From an uncultured Thiohalocapsa sp. (GTDB lineage: Bacteria > Pseudomonadota > Gammaproteobacteria > Chromatiales > Chromatiaceae): a DNA stretch of 47,605 bases. The stretch spans positions 1-47,605 of the forward strand of contig NZ_CAJXYK010000047.1 in the NCBI RefSeq assembly GCF_913063425.1. The letters run 5' to 3'. Shown piece after piece: positions 8,451 to 16,275 of this stretch (its first letter is position 1; every line of letters begins with the position of its first letter). Under the pieces are notes generated by a model. It searched no databases and was not told the DNA's origin. It saw only the letters and a program-made list of their open reading frames with translations. The translations under genes were made by a program, and so were the position numbers.

Positions 8451-9703
8451 CCCCCGCCGCCGCGTTCCCCACCCCGGGCCTTGTTACCGCGCTCACCGAG
8501 ACCTGGCGGATGGCCTGGCGCGACCTCGTGCACGACCGCCGCGCCGTGCTCGTCTTCGTGCTGACGGTCGCCGCCATCGTTGCGCCCTTATTGCTCCTGT
8601 TGGGACTGAAGAACGGCTTCATCGACACCCTGCGGCAGAATCTGCTGCGGGACCCACGTAACCTGGAGATCATCGTCTTCGGCAGTTCGGAGCTGTCGCG
8701 GCCGTGGCTCGACGCGTTGGCGGCGCGCGAGGACAGCCTGTTTGTGGTCCCGAAGACGCGCACCATCAACGCCAGCGTGGATCTGCTGGACCGCGAGCGG
8801 CGGCTGCATACCGCGGTGGAAGTCCTGCCCACCGGACCCGGCGACCCGCTGCTGCCGCAGGCGCTGAACGCACCACGGGAGCCCCGCCAAGTGCTCGTCA
8901 GCTCGATCCTGGCCGAGCGCCTCGGCATCCAAGAGGGTGTACCCGGCAGCGTTGTTGCCGTGATCAAGCGCCGGCACAACGGCCGCGCCGAGCACGCCCG
9001 CGTCCCCCTGGAAGTGCTCGGCATTGTTCCGGAGCGGCATTTCCCCCGCCCCGCGATCTTTGCTCATCCGGCGCTCCTGCTCGCCGCGGAAGATTACCGA
9101 GACGGCGTTCGGCACCTCGACGGCGACCCGCCCATCCGCCCCGAAGACGCGGATCGTCGCAGCACCTTCGCCAACGCCCGCGTTTACGCCAGCAGCCTCG
9201 ACGCGGTTGCGGGTCTGGCCGGCCACATGCGGGCTCACGGCATCGAGGTGCGTACCCAGGCTGAGCGCATCGCCGCGGTGCAGGCGCTCGAGCGGACCCT
9301 GTCGTTGCTGTTCCAGGCGCTTGCCGGCATCGGCATCGCCGGCTGCGTGCTGGCCCTGGGCGGAGCGTTGTGGGTGAGCACAGAGCGCAAGCGCCGCGCC
9401 GTGGCCATGTTGCGCCTGTTCGGCGCCAGTCGCCGCTCTGTGGCGGCCTTACCGGTCCTGCAGGCCGTGGTCATCGCCGTCGGCGGTCTGCTGATCGCCT
9501 TCGGCGTGTTCGCCATCGGCGCATCCATCTTCAACGGCCTACTCGCCGCATCACTCGGCGACACCCGCTATGCGGCGAGACTGGGCGCGGGGAACCTGCT
9601 CGCTGCAATGGCCGCAATGTTGTTGGTCGCGATCCTTGCATCGAGCGCGGCGGCATGGCACGCCTCGCGCGTAGCACCGGCGGAGGCCCTGCGTGATCCT
9701 TAA
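8447..9703 (+). CDS. tagS: FtsX/MacB-like ABC permease, TagS-like
   Basis: A 418-residue inner-membrane protein with the FtsX topology: one helix near the N-terminus (residues about 28-48, LVFVLTVAAIVAPLLLLLGL), a large periplasmic domain of about 230 residues, then three helices at the C-terminus (from about residue 280, including CVLALGGALWV and LLAAMAAMLLVAILASSAAAW). The cytoplasmic loop after the second helix contains ERKRRAVAMLRLFGASRR, the typical contact region for the ATPase. Translation is coupled to the ATPase gene by ATGA overlap and to the next gene by an 11-bp overlap. Family knowledge: such permeases transmit mechanical force across the envelope rather than pumping solutes; TagS is needed for T6SS activation in Pseudomonas. 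Confidence 0.78.
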   Translation: MTPAAAFPTPGLVTALTETWRMAWRDLVHDRRAVLVFVLTVAAIVAPLLLLLGLKNGFIDTLRQNLLRDPRNLEIIVFGSSELSRPWLDALAAREDSLFVVPKTRTINASVDLLDRERRLHTAVEVLPTGPGDPLLPQALNAPREPRQVLVSSILAERLGIQEGVPGSVVAVIKRRHNGRAEHARVPLEVLGIVPERHFPRPAIFAHPALLLAAEDYRDGVRHLDGDPPIRPEDADRRSTFANARVYASSLDAVAGLAGHMRAHGIEVRTQAERIAAVQALERTLSLLFQALAGIGIAGCVLALGGALWVSTERKRRAVAMLRLFGASRRSVAALPVLQAVVIAVGGLLIAFGVFAIGASIFNGLLAASLGDTRYAARLGAGNLLAAMAAMLLVAILASSAAAWHASRVAPAEALRDP

Positions 9704-11558
9704 AGCATACTGGAACGACGCCGCGAGCCATGCTGCGCCACGCCCGTGGGCCATGAGATTCACGCTCGTACTGATGACGGCAGCGGCACTCACCCCATCG
9801 GCCGGCGCCGCTGCGCCCAAAGCCCATCCCGGAACCCATTCCGGAGCCCGTCCCAGCGCCGCCGCTGCAAGCCCCATCGACTGGCCCACCAAGCTGTACA
9901 ACCCACATGCGGCCAAGGGCGATGTGCTGGTGCCCATGCCCTGTGGCGGGGCCATGACCTTTCGCGCCGTCGGCATCGACGGCGACGGCAGCAGCACAGG
10001 GCCACTGCGCGATCGCGTGGTCGAGCTCGGCAGCGACGCGGAAGAGACGGGTTATGCCGAGTACCGCCGCATGGCGCCGATCGCCGGCAGCTTCGGCGCC
10101 GATGAGCTGGGCAGCGCATCCGGCGTCGGCGACCGCAGTCTCCTGATCGGCAAGTACGAGGTCAGTACGCTGCAATTCGCTGCCGTGACGGCCGTGGCGG
10201 CGGATGCCCCCTGCCCCGAGCCCTCAGGACGTGGACGCATACCGCGTGGTGGTGTCGGCTGGCATGACGCCATCGACTTCGCGCACGCCTGGTCGCTCTG
10301 GCTGCGGCAGCACGCGGGCAGTCTCACCGACTGCGCCGACAGCTCAGCGCACGAGCCCTGCTTGCCCCGTGTTGACAGTGAGGCCGCTTTCGTCCGCCTG
10401 CCCACGGACGCGGAATGGGAGTACGTGGCCCGTGGCGGCGACAAGGTCAGCCCCGCCGATTTCCGCGAGCCGCGGTTTCCGATGCCGGAGGGCATGGAGC
10501 GCTATGTTTGGTTCAGCGAGAGCGCCGAGGGTCGGATCAGGCCCATCGGGGTCCTCGCCCCAAGCCCGACGGGCGTACATGACATCCTGGGAAATCTCGA
10601 GGAGATCGTGCTCGATCCGTTTCAGCTGCGCCGCCTCACCCGCGCCCATGGGCAAGTCGGCGGCTACATTGTGCGCGGCGGCAGCGTCCATTCCGGGCGC
10701 AGCGAGGTGCGGGCGTCTTTACGGCGCGAGGTGCCCATTTACGACGACCGCGGGGCCGTTGCCACCGCCGACACCGGGCTGCGGGTTGTGCTTTCGGCGC
10801 CTGTGCTCACCAGCACCGAGCGCCTGGCCGCCGTGCGCGAAGCCTGGTCGCACCTCGGCACCGACCCCGCGCTGCGCACGAGTGCCGAGGACCCGGCCGC
10901 GATGCCGACGGCCGCGCAGCCGGTTGCGGCGTCGGCAGATATGACGTCGGGGGCGGTCGCGCCGGCCCAAGCGGCATTGAGCGCAATGCCCTACCAAGAC
11001 CCGATGATCGAGCTGAGTCACTTGGCGCGCGTCGCCGACGATGCCGCGATGGCGGCCCGCCTGGAACGCTTGCGTGGGGTGATCCGCGCCAGCGCCGAAC
11101 GCCTGCATCAACAGCGCGCTCGGGCCGCACGCGAGGCGCTGCGCTTCGGGGGTCTGTTGTGCCAGCGCCTGGCCATGGAAGGCCACAATCTCAGCCTGCG
11201 CGAGCGGCGGCTTGAGCTGTGCACCCAAAACCCGGCCTATGGACCCGAGCATCCACGCTGTCTCGCCAATGATCGGCAACTCGCCGATGACCGCAAGGCA
11301 TTCCAAGACAACGCCGATTTTTATGCGGATACCGTCATCCGGACCTCGCGCACCTACCCGGACAGCCTCGCCGTGCTCCAGACCGAGCTGGGCGCACTCA
11401 AAGACGAGCGGATCGCCGCCGGCGCTGACCCCCGTGTATTCAAATACAATACGGTGTTTTTTGGGCAAGTAAGCAACTATACCGACGCTGGGCGCGTGCG
11501 CCGAACGCCATGGCGTGAAGCCTGCCGCGCGCTCGGACGGGACCTGCTGACGGATTGA
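9693..11558 (+). CDS. tagR: FGE/SUMF1-fold periplasmic protein, TagR-like
   Basis: A 621-residue protein. GTG 9693 overlaps the permease stop; an internal ATG at 9753 begins a signal peptide, MRFTLVLMTAAALTPSAG, and may be the true start. Residues about 60-360 carry a formylglycine-generating-enzyme (SUMF1) fold: VPMPCGGAMTF at the domain entry, GKYEVS, LPTDAEWEYVARGG near 236, DILGNLEEIV near 296 and VRGGSVHSG near 326. I do not see the FGE active-site Cys pair, so a binding rather than catalytic role is likely, as for Pseudomonas TagR, which acts with PpkA in the periplasm. The last 250 residues are an unusual extension, partly coiled coil (ARVADDAAMAARLERLRG), longer than expected for TagR. 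Confidence 0.75.
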   Translation: MILKAYWNDAASHAAPRPWAMRFTLVLMTAAALTPSAGAAAPKAHPGTHSGARPSAAAASPIDWPTKLYNPHAAKGDVLVPMPCGGAMTFRAVGIDGDGSSTGPLRDRVVELGSDAEETGYAEYRRMAPIAGSFGADELGSASGVGDRSLLIGKYEVSTLQFAAVTAVAADAPCPEPSGRGRIPRGGVGWHDAIDFAHAWSLWLRQHAGSLTDCADSSAHEPCLPRVDSEAAFVRLPTDAEWEYVARGGDKVSPADFREPRFPMPEGMERYVWFSESAEGRIRPIGVLAPSPTGVHDILGNLEEIVLDPFQLRRLTRAHGQVGGYIVRGGSVHSGRSEVRASLRREVPIYDDRGAVATADTGLRVVLSAPVLTSTERLAAVREAWSHLGTDPALRTSAEDPAAMPTAAQPVAASADMTSGAVAPAQAALSAMPYQDPMIELSHLARVADDAAMAARLERLRGVIRASAERLHQQRARAAREALRFGGLLCQRLAMEGHNLSLRERRLELCTQNPAYGPEHPRCLANDRQLADDRKAFQDNADFYADTVIRTSRTYPDSLAVLQTELGALKDERIAAGADPRVFKYNTVFFGQVSNYTDAGRVRRTPWREACRALGRDLLTD

Positions 11559-11626
11559 CACTGGGGCTGCCGGCGCCAGCCGGCAGCAGACATCGGTACG
11601 TCTATGAGGACGATGAGGGAAAGACG

Positions 11627-12373
11627 ATGAAGCGAGCCAAGCTCTTGAACGCACCAGCTCCGGCCATCCTGCCGACATCCCTGCTCATCGCCGCCTTGGG
11701 CGGCCTGAGCGGTTGTGTCTCCACCTTGCCATCGGGTACGCCCGAAGCCACGCCGGCCTCCTATACGCCGGCAGAGCGGAAGCTGCGCAGCGAATCGGAG
11801 CAGTTCGCCAAGACCTCGATGCAAGGCTGTCTCGCGGGCGCCGCCGCGGGCGCACTGATCGGGGCATTGGCGGGTGGGGACAGCGGTCGCAACGCCTTGA
11901 TCGGCGCAGCCGGCGGCTGTGCGGCCGGCTTCGCCGTCAATGCGTACGTGCAGAATAAGCGCAGTGAGTACAGCGATACTGAAGCCCGAATCAACGCGAT
12001 GATCGCGGACGTCCGCGCGGACAACGACAACATCAGCGGTCTGATCAACATCACCCGGGACGTCATTGCCGAAGACAAGGAGCGCATCGCGGCAGTCAAC
12101 GCCAAGATCCGCAGCAACGAGATCTCCGCAGCCCAGGCCCGCACTGAGCTGGCGCGGGTCAGGGAGAATCGCCGGGTGCTCGGCGAAACCATCGGCGGCA
12201 TCAAGGACAAGCAGGCGGGCTACGCTGAGGCGGCCAAGGTGGAGCGCGGCGCCGGCGCCGACACGACCAAGCTCGACGCCGAGATTCGCGAGCTCAAAGG
12301 CAAGGTCGCCACCCTGGAGGCCGAAGCCGAGCTCATCGACCAAGAGATCGCGGCCAGCCCGGTCGCCGCCTGA
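11627..12373 (+). CDS. Glycine-zipper lipoprotein with C-terminal coiled coil
   Basis: A 248-residue lipoprotein. ATG 11627 is preceded by GAGGGA at the right distance; the reading frame is open further upstream, but that part overlaps tagR and lacks a ribosome site. The signal ends in a lipobox, LSGC. Residues about 65-105 are a glycine zipper (GAAAGALIGALAGG and GAAGGCAAGFAV) likely to insert in a membrane. The remainder, from about residue 115, is a charged helical coiled coil. In Pseudomonas the outer-membrane lipoprotein TagQ accompanies TagRST. Position and lipidation suggest an equivalent role here, but I see no clear TagQ sequence signature, so the symbol is left empty. Confidence 0.75.
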   Translation: MKRAKLLNAPAPAILPTSLLIAALGGLSGCVSTLPSGTPEATPASYTPAERKLRSESEQFAKTSMQGCLAGAAAGALIGALAGGDSGRNALIGAAGGCAAGFAVNAYVQNKRSEYSDTEARINAMIADVRADNDNISGLINITRDVIAEDKERIAAVNAKIRSNEISAAQARTELARVRENRRVLGETIGGIKDKQAGYAEAAKVERGAGADTTKLDAEIRELKGKVATLEAEAELIDQEIAASPVAA

Positions 12374-12387
12374 GGGAGCCATCGACG

Positions 12388-12867
12388 ATGATCCGTACCC
12401 GACCCCTGTTCATCGCGTCATCAGCCCTGCTGCCCACGCTGCTGGCATCGGGCTGCGCCACGACCCCCGGCGCCTGCGACCCGACCCGCGCAGACTTCTT
12501 CTCCAACACCAGTTGCCTCGCCTCCGGTGCCTATCGGCAGCGCCAGCGTGATCTCCAATCCGAGCTGAGTGCAGAACAGGAGCGCAACCGGGCGCTTAAG
12601 GCGCTGCTCGCCGACCTCGAAGCGGAGCAGGCCGACGTGCGCTCAGACCTGCGCGCACGGCAGGCCGCGTACAATCGCGCCCGGGCCAATTGGCAGCGCC
12701 TGAAGCAGACCTTGGCCGCCGAGCGCAGCGCCAATGCAGCCTTGGACGCCCGGGTACGGCAAATCGACCAGGACTTCGGCAGCGCCGTGTCCGGCAGGCA
12801 GGCCGAGCGCGATGCCCTGCTCAACCAGGTCCGTCTGCTGGAGCAGGAGTTGGACGCCGGCGCTTAG
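12388..12867 (+). CDS. Small coiled-coil lipoprotein
   Basis: A 159-residue protein starting 14 bp after the preceding lipoprotein gene, with GAGGGAG upstream of the ATG. The signal peptide ends in the lipobox LASGC at about residue 23. After a short Cys-containing segment (GACDPTRADFF, TSCLASGAY) the rest is a continuous heptad-like helix rich in Arg, Glu, Gln and Leu. No catalytic motif is visible. Cotranscription with the Tag-like genes suggests an envelope scaffold or spacer. I do not recognise a named family. Confidence 0.7.
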   Translation: MIRTRPLFIASSALLPTLLASGCATTPGACDPTRADFFSNTSCLASGAYRQRQRDLQSELSAEQERNRALKALLADLEAEQADVRSDLRARQAAYNRARANWQRLKQTLAAERSANAALDARVRQIDQDFGSAVSGRQAERDALLNQVRLLEQELDAGA

Positions 12868-12925
12868 GCCGGAGCCCGCCGCTGCCAGCCCCTCCCCGCC
12901 AACCGAAGCACTCGAGCACCCGGCC

Positions 12926-13576
12926 GTGACCGCAGCTGCGAAGAATGAGCCTGACGCGCCCCAGAGGGCCCGCAGGTCCCGGCGCCGGTCGCGCCGGCCG
13001 CTGCTGCTCGGCGTGGGTCTCAGCGTGGGGCTGCTCGGGGCCGGCGCCGCGGCGGCTTGGTACCTCGGTTGGCTTGCCCCCTGGATGGAGCCGCCGTATG
13101 CATCGCGCACCGAGGAGCTGCCTGCCCACCGACAGGCACAGTCCGCGACTGCCGGCGACCCGACGTTGACAGGCCGCGCCTTCGCCGCCGACCTGCTGGC
13201 GGCCTCCCCATCGCCGAAAGATATCCTCGCCGCCGCCGGGAGCCGCTCCCAAGCCGGTGACTGCGACGCCGCGCTGATCCTGTACGCCAGCGCCGTCGAT
13301 GCAGATGGTGCCTTGGGCGCGCAGGTTGCACGTCTGTATGACCCCGCCAGCTATACCGTCGGAGGCTGCATCGATGCGCCCAGCGAAGACATGGCACTGG
13401 AATACCTGCGCATGGCCGCCGAGGCCGGCGTCCCGGCAGCCATGCGCCGCGCCGGGGAGATCCTGATGAGCCGCGCCGACTCCGGGCCGGTGCACGATGA
13501 AGGCCGCGCCTGGCTGCGTCGCGCAGAGCCCGTCCAGCAGGCCGTTAATGCAGAGGGCAGGATGCAAGGTGACTGA
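12926..13576 (+). CDS. Single-pass membrane protein with Sel1-like repeats
   Basis: The frame is open from 12734, but the upstream part overlaps the previous gene in another frame; GTG 12926 gives a 216-residue protein and is my choice. It begins with a basic cytoplasmic segment (RARRSRRRSRRP) followed by one membrane helix (LLLGVGLSVGLLGAGAAAAWYL), so the bulk should be periplasmic. The domain contains Sel1/TPR-like elements: AGDCDAALILYASAVDAD, ALGAQVARLYDP and MALEYLRMAAEAGVPAAMRRA. Such repeats mediate protein contacts. It is the last gene of the Tag-like block and faces the convergent transporter gene. The start codon is uncertain. Confidence 0.65.
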   Translation: MTAAAKNEPDAPQRARRSRRRSRRPLLLGVGLSVGLLGAGAAAAWYLGWLAPWMEPPYASRTEELPAHRQAQSATAGDPTLTGRAFAADLLAASPSPKDILAAAGSRSQAGDCDAALILYASAVDADGALGAQVARLYDPASYTVGGCIDAPSEDMALEYLRMAAEAGVPAAMRRAGEILMSRADSGPVHDEGRAWLRRAEPVQQAVNAEGRMQGD

Positions 13577-13750
13577 CCTTTCCTGCCGCGAAGCGCAGGG
13601 CCGGCGCGACTGCCGGCGCGGTGCCCGGCCTACGAAAGGCCCGCCCCGGCCAACTCGGACTCAGAAACCTGATTGATCCAACGACCGCATTCGTGGTGGT
13701 CACACGCCTGGTCTGGGCTCATTCTGCACCATGTCCGGCGCGGGCACACC

Positions 13751-14332
13751 TCATCCGCCGCTCAACGTCAGATGCGCGAGCGCCAGCAGGCCGAAGGCGA
13801 TGAACAGCACCGCCGCCCCGCGATGCACCCAGTGCGTCGGCACCCGCCGCAGGAGCGTGCAGCCGAACAGGATGCCGAGCAGCGACACCAGCCAGAGCGC
13901 GAGGGTCCCGCCGATGAGCACTGCCCAGATGTCGCCCGTGCCCGCGGCCAGCGCGACGATGGCCAACTGCGTCTTGTCGCCCAGCTCGGCGACGAAGATC
14001 AGCGTAAAGCTGACCACCAGCCCGCCACCGCCGGGGCCGGCCACCGCCGCGCCATCGTCCACCGCATCCGCCTCCCGCCAGGAGCGGTAGCCGAAGTACA
14101 GAAAAAGCCCCGCGGCGACCAGCAGCACCAGCGCCCTGGGCACCAGCCCGGCGAGCACCCCGCCCGCCAAGACACCCAGCAGGTTCAGCAGCGCAAAGGC
14201 CGCGAAGGTGCCGCCGATGACCGCCGGTGCCCGGTAGCGATGCGCCAGGGTCATCGCCAGCAGCTGCGACTTGTCCCCCATCTCTGCGAGGACAACGAGC
14301 GAGAAGGAGGACAGCAGGATGGAAGGGTCCAT
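13751..14332 (-). CDS. GDT1/TMEM165 (UPF0016) family cation exporter
   Basis: A 193-residue membrane protein with two homologous halves, each opening with the family's signature: EMGDKSQ near residue 17 and ELGDKTQ near residue 115. These Glu-x-Gly-Asp-Lys motifs form the cation site. Each half has three predicted helices, separated by a Gly-rich loop (AVAGPGGGG). Family members export manganese or exchange Ca/Mn for protons; Mn export is the usual bacterial role. Length is standard. The 13577-13750 gap to the convergent upstream gene contains GC-rich palindromic sequence (GCCGGCGCGACTGCCGGCGC) that may terminate transcription. Confidence 0.92.
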   Translation of the reverse strand: MDPSILLSSFSLVVLAEMGDKSQLLAMTLAHRYRAPAVIGGTFAAFALLNLLGVLAGGVLAGLVPRALVLLVAAGLFLYFGYRSWREADAVDDGAAVAGPGGGGLVVSFTLIFVAELGDKTQLAIVALAAGTGDIWAVLIGGTLALWLVSLLGILFGCTLLRRVPTHWVHRGAAVLFIAFGLLALAHLTLSGG

Positions 14333-14350
14333 GGCGGGGCCAGTCTGCGC

Positions 14351-14590
14351 TCAAATGACGCAGGACACCCCGAACAGCACGCACCCGGCCGAGAGGCGCA
14401 GCGTTGCCCCCTGCCCCCAGCTGATGCCGGTGCCGAAGCAGGAGCGCAGGATCAGCTCATCCAGCACCAGGCGCATGCGCTCCGCCGCAACATGCGAGAA
14501 GTTGCGGACCACCGGGTCCTGCGCGGGCACCGGGGAGATGAGCGTCAGCGCGGCGAGCCCGGCCGCCGCCATGCTGAGGATGCGTCGCAC
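14351..14590 (-). CDS. Small exported hypothetical protein
   Basis: A 79-residue open frame starting at GTG 14590, with AGGAGG just upstream. The first 23 residues (RRILSMAAAGLAALTLISPVPAQ) have the shape of a signal peptide with an Ala-x-Ala-type end. The mature part of about 55 residues has two Cys (SCFG and AGC) that could form a disulphide. It lies 18 bp upstream of the GDT1-type exporter and is probably cotranscribed with it. No family recognised. Confidence 0.5.
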   Translation of the reverse strand: MRRILSMAAAGLAALTLISPVPAQDPVVRNFSHVAAERMRLVLDELILRSCFGTGISWGQGATLRLSAGCVLFGVSCVI

Positions 14591-14802
14591 CGCGCCTCCT
14601 GTTTGTGGCGTTGCGCATTATCGTGATCCACGGTGATGCCCGGACAGCGCCGTCAGTGGTTGCGCCGGTCGGCGAGCATACTGCAACGCAACGGTCGCAT
14701 CCCGCCGCGATGACCAGTGCAGATGACACAGCGCAATGACTTCGCCATCTACACTTAAAGCACAGAGGTCGCTGCCGTGCGGATCGCGCACAGGTCTGTG
14801 GG

Positions 14803-15183
14803 ATGGGCATGCTGACGGCATTGCTGATGGTGGCGCTGCTGGCAGGGCGCGCCGTGCCGGCGGCCGACGGGCGCGCGCGCGAGGCCACCGAGGCCGAGTG
14901 GGCCGCCTGCATCGAGCAGGTGCAGGCGGAGCTGGCCCCGCAGGGCCTCTGTGGTGCATCGAACTGCTACGACGCGGCCGGGCGGGACCTGATCGACATC
15001 TGTGTCGGCCGCGTCGGCTACCCCAGACACACCGCGATGGAGACCGCGGGGCTGCTGCGGGACATCAGCGCCGGGGACATCAGCAACGTCACCCGAGCCA
15101 GGGTGCGGACCTATCCACCCGGGCATGCGGTGCGACAGGCCTACGAGAAAGCGCGGTCAACGCGGCGACCGCGGGCGGATTGA
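14803..15183 (+). CDS. Small exported Cys-containing hypothetical protein
   Basis: A 126-residue frame. The N-terminus MGMLTALLMVALLAGRAVPA reads as a signal peptide cleaved after AVPA. The mature protein has four Cys (AACIEQ, GLCGAS, NCYDA, DICVG) within about 45 residues, which suggests two disulphides in the periplasm. The C-terminus is basic. No conserved domain recognised and no operon partner: both neighbours are on the opposite strand. Confidence 0.5.
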   Translation: MGMLTALLMVALLAGRAVPAADGRAREATEAEWAACIEQVQAELAPQGLCGASNCYDAAGRDLIDICVGRVGYPRHTAMETAGLLRDISAGDISNVTRARVRTYPPGHAVRQAYEKARSTRRPRAD

Positions 15184-15345
15184 CGTCTTGGGCGCTGACG
15201 CCGTGCCTGGTTGAGGCTGCGATGCCTCGCCGGCAGACAGCACCCACCGACGCCCTGTCCGGCCAGCCGGAGCCCGCCGGCGGCCGCCGGCGAGGCAAGA
15301 GCGTCGGGTCGGCGCAGCGTCAGCGTCACCCGCCAACCAGGCCCC

Positions 15346-15783
15346 TCAATACTTGCCCAGCGCCTGCATGATCCACTTGTGGATGCTGTGGTAGGAGAAG
15401 CCCTGGGTCAGGTACATCACCGCACAGGTCCCCGTGCGCAGGTCGATGCCCCGCTCCGCCGCCAGCGCGACGGCCTCTGGGGTGTCATGGGCCATGTGCA
15501 CCCAGAGGTCGCGCACACCGGCATCCGCCGCGGCGGCCACCCAGTCCCGCGTCTCCTCCTTCGGCACCTCCAGGATCACGCCCTGCACCGATGTCGGCAG
15601 GCTCGCCAGGTCCGGATAGGCACGGTCCCCGTCGATGGCGTCCGTGCTCGGGTCCACCGCATACACCGTCTTGCCCTGCTGCTTGAGCCCACGATAGCTC
15701 AGCAGCGGAAAGGGCTTGGCGGCGGAGCGGCCGACCACAGCGAAGCTGTCCAGCGTGAAGAAGGTCTCGTAATTGGATGCCAT
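15346..15783 (-). CDS. CoA-binding (Rossmann) domain protein
   Basis: A 145-residue protein. ATG 15783-15781 is chosen because AGGAG sits 7-8 bp upstream; the longer open frame has no protein-like sequence. It has the CoA-binding fold of succinyl-CoA-synthetase alpha type: SFAVVGRSAAKP near the N-terminus, GKTVYAVDPSTDAIDGD, a VQGVILEVPKEET strand, and VRDLWVHMAHDT, ending in a segment with TGTCAVMYL. Stand-alone members of this family (YccU-like) bind CoA or acyl-CoA and have no settled role. The conserved Cys in the GTC motif is present. It is transcribed alone, next to tRNA-Ser. Confidence 0.88.
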   Translation of the reverse strand: MASNYETFFTLDSFAVVGRSAAKPFPLLSYRGLKQQGKTVYAVDPSTDAIDGDRAYPDLASLPTSVQGVILEVPKEETRDWVAAAADAGVRDLWVHMAHDTPEAVALAAERGIDLRTGTCAVMYLTQGFSYHSIHKWIMQALGKY

Positions 15784-16008
15784 GTCGATCTCCTGCGCTG
15801 GGTTGGTGCGCTGGGCTGATACGCTGGGCTGGTGCAGGGGCGGCATGCTCGGTCGCATCGCGCGTGCCTTCCATGCGGAAGCGCAAGTCCGGAGAGACTT
15901 CCAGGCCGCTTGCGCCGCAGCAGCGGCGATCAGGTGCAACGGCGCACGGCAGCGTCAGCCCGTTTGGGCCTGCGTCGGAGGCGGAACGCAGGCATGTCAG
16001 GCGGGGAT

Positions 16009-16099
16009 TGGCGGAGAGGGTGGGATTCGAACCCACGATAGGCTACTAACCTATACACACTTTCCAGGCGTGCTCCTTAAGCCACTCGGACACCTCTCC
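16009..16099 (-). tRNA. tRNA-Ser (anticodon GGA), CCA encoded
   Basis: The minus strand reads GGAGAGGTGTCCGAGTGG at the 5' end (16099 downward). It then has an anticodon arm with CTGGAAA, giving anticodon GGA, a long class II variable arm, the T-loop GGTTCGAATCC, and the acceptor CCTCTCC followed by discriminator G and genomic CCA (16011-16009). The acceptor stem pairs perfectly over 7 bp. The long variable arm and GGA anticodon identify serine (reads UCC/UCU). Confidence 0.96.
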
Positions 16100-16144
16100 G
16101 GAGGACGCGGGTTGCTGGCCTGGGCTTCAGCGGACACCGGGAGC

Positions 16145-16190
16145 ATGGACCCTGGGGGGATGGACCCTGGGGATATGGACCCTGGGGGGG
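16145..16190. repeat. 15-bp tandem repeat, three copies
   Basis: ATGGACCCTGGGG plus two bases is repeated at 16145, 16160 and 16175 with an exact 15-bp period. It lies between the tRNA-Ser gene and the methyltransferase gene. The period is a multiple of three, but the frame through it has no credible start or neighbours, so I treat it as non-coding. Confidence 0.7.
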
Positions 16191-16275
16191 TCGGCGCCGG
16201 GCGCTGCGCTGCCGTGGGGCAACCGCGAGCCGACTAGAATAGCCAAACCCGCTACTGGTTTCAATCGGACCCAGC

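Noticed and set aside
5595-13576. A full type VI secretion locus
   Set aside because: Only regulatory Tag-like genes are seen; no sheath, baseplate, TssM/TssJ, ClpV, Hcp or VgrG gene occurs in the window.
15773-16237. Plus-strand frame with repeated MDPGG/MDPGD
   Set aside because: It runs antisense through a tRNA gene, and the repeat comes from the 15-bp tandem DNA repeat.
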